From: Neisseria zalophi
GTDB taxonomy: Bacteria; Pseudomonadota; Gammaproteobacteria; Burkholderiales; Neisseriaceae
Direction: 5' to 3'
NCBI RefSeq assembly: GCF_008807015.1
Contig: NZ_CP031700.1
Coordinates: 1,116,001 to 1,180,000, forward strand
Length of the DNA: 64,000 nt
Shown here: positions 63,601 through 64,000 of the stretch, one piece after another
Position numbering within the stretch: position 1 is the stretch's first letter
Layout: each line of letters starts with the position of its first letter
Notes under the pieces: generated by a model
What the model saw: the letters and a program-made list of their open reading frames with translations, nothing else
Told to the model about the DNA's origin: nothing
The model's database searches: none
Program-made: the position numbers and the translations under genes

Positions 63601-64000
63601 ATGTCTAAAAAAATCGTGATTCTGCCCGGCGACGGTATCGGCCCGGAAATTACCGCACAAGCTGTTCGTGTATTGGATAAATTGATTTCAGACGGCCTGG
63701 ATGCTGAATATTTGTATGCCCCGCTCGGTGGTGCCGCTTATGACGAATACGGCCATCCTTATCCCGAATATACCCAAAAACTCTGCCGCCAAGCCGATGC
63801 GGTGTTGCTCGGTGCCGTCGGCGGCCCGCAATATGACGAACTCGACCGCCCGTTGCGCCCCGAACGCGGTTTATTGGCTATCCGCAAGGATTTGAATTTG
63901 TTTGCCAATCTGCGCCCGGCTGTTCTTTATCCCGAATTGGCCAATGCTTCGACGCTTAAACCCGAAGTGGTGGCAGGCTTGAATATTTTGATTGTCCGCG
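63601..64000 (+). CDS. leuB: 3-isopropylmalate dehydrogenase, N-terminal part (runs off right edge)
   Basis: Third step of leucine synthesis. The first 133 codons are present: [30 protein letters not shown] and [16 protein letters not shown] are LeuB hallmarks. AAGGA at 63588-63592 serves ATG 63601. A DUS lies inside at about 63688. Confidence 0.95.
   Translation, partial: MSKKIVILPGDGIGPEITAQAVRVLDKLISDGLDAEYLYAPLGGAAYDEYGHPYPEYTQKLCRQADAVLLGAVGGPQYDELDRPLRPERGLLAIRKDLNLFANLRPAVLYPELANASTLKPEVVAGLNILIVR

Overview
The window looks like a chromosome segment from a Neisseria-type betaproteobacterium. The main evidence is the 12-base DNA uptake sequence AGGCCGTCTGAA (AG-DUS dialect). It occurs dozens of times, often as inverted pairs forming terminator hairpins, and also inside genes (tilS, hmuV, hemC, leuB, both TonB receptors). 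Gene content agrees: HisB with the neisserial N-terminal extension, an IS1106-like IS5-family element, and surE-pcm-nlpD not followed by rpoS. The species cannot be named from the sequence. leuA lies at the left edge and leuB at the right edge.

Layout. 1-7.9 kb: leuA (end), surE-pcm-nlpD, a Na/Pi cotransporter, tilS, and the stress sigma factor rpoE with its anti-sigma rseA. 8.5-23.4 kb: a large inverted duplication. Two Fiu-like TonB receptor + PiuC modules (8.5-11.7 kb on +, 20.2-23.4 kb on -) face each other around 8.5 kb of core genes (hemB, a TraB/GumN protein, tsaE-amiC, murI, cstA-ybdD, tRNA-Asn). The piuC halves are a 906-bp inverted repeat with no difference that I found. 23.7-25.8 kb: pirin and PhoH. 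25.9-30.4 kb: a decayed prophage-like island with a frameshifted S24 repressor, a lipoprotein, a membrane protein of unknown function, and an endolysin gene split by a complete IS5-family element. 30.4-34.2 kb: haem utilisation genes hemS-hmuTUV. 34.6-36.7 kb: hisC and hisB. 36.9-41.9 kb: an AT-rich graveyard of an Rhs polymorphic-toxin locus. It holds several core fragments, the last ~25 residues of a colicin E3-like toxin tip, and a series of small immunity-type genes, some intact and some broken. 41.9-56.3 kb: core genes (class V aminotransferase, D,D-carboxypeptidase, ilvA, radC, nadK, corC-ybeY, hemC, a zinc CDF exporter, gph, qmcA-nfeD, rlmB, cca). 56.4-62.3 kb: a complete type IC restriction-modification operon, hsdM-hsdS-hsdR, with a two-copy TAEL spacer repeat in HsdS and IS5-family debris at its edges. 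62.6-64 kb: a TrmH-family methyltransferase and the start of leuB.

How the parts fit. Iron and haem acquisition is a theme: two receptor/hydroxylase modules with Fur-like boxes, the hemS-hmuTUV genes, and haem synthesis genes hemB and hemC. NlpD (an amidase activator with a degenerate M23 site) and AmiC (Tat-exported amidase) are the likely cell-separation pair. The accessory segments contain IS5-family debris in several states of decay. In most copies the surviving part is the 5' end, which carries a hairpin covering the transposase ribosome binding site. Several genes in the accessory regions are broken by single-base indels in homopolymer runs; these could be real decay or assembly errors, so raw reads should be checked first.
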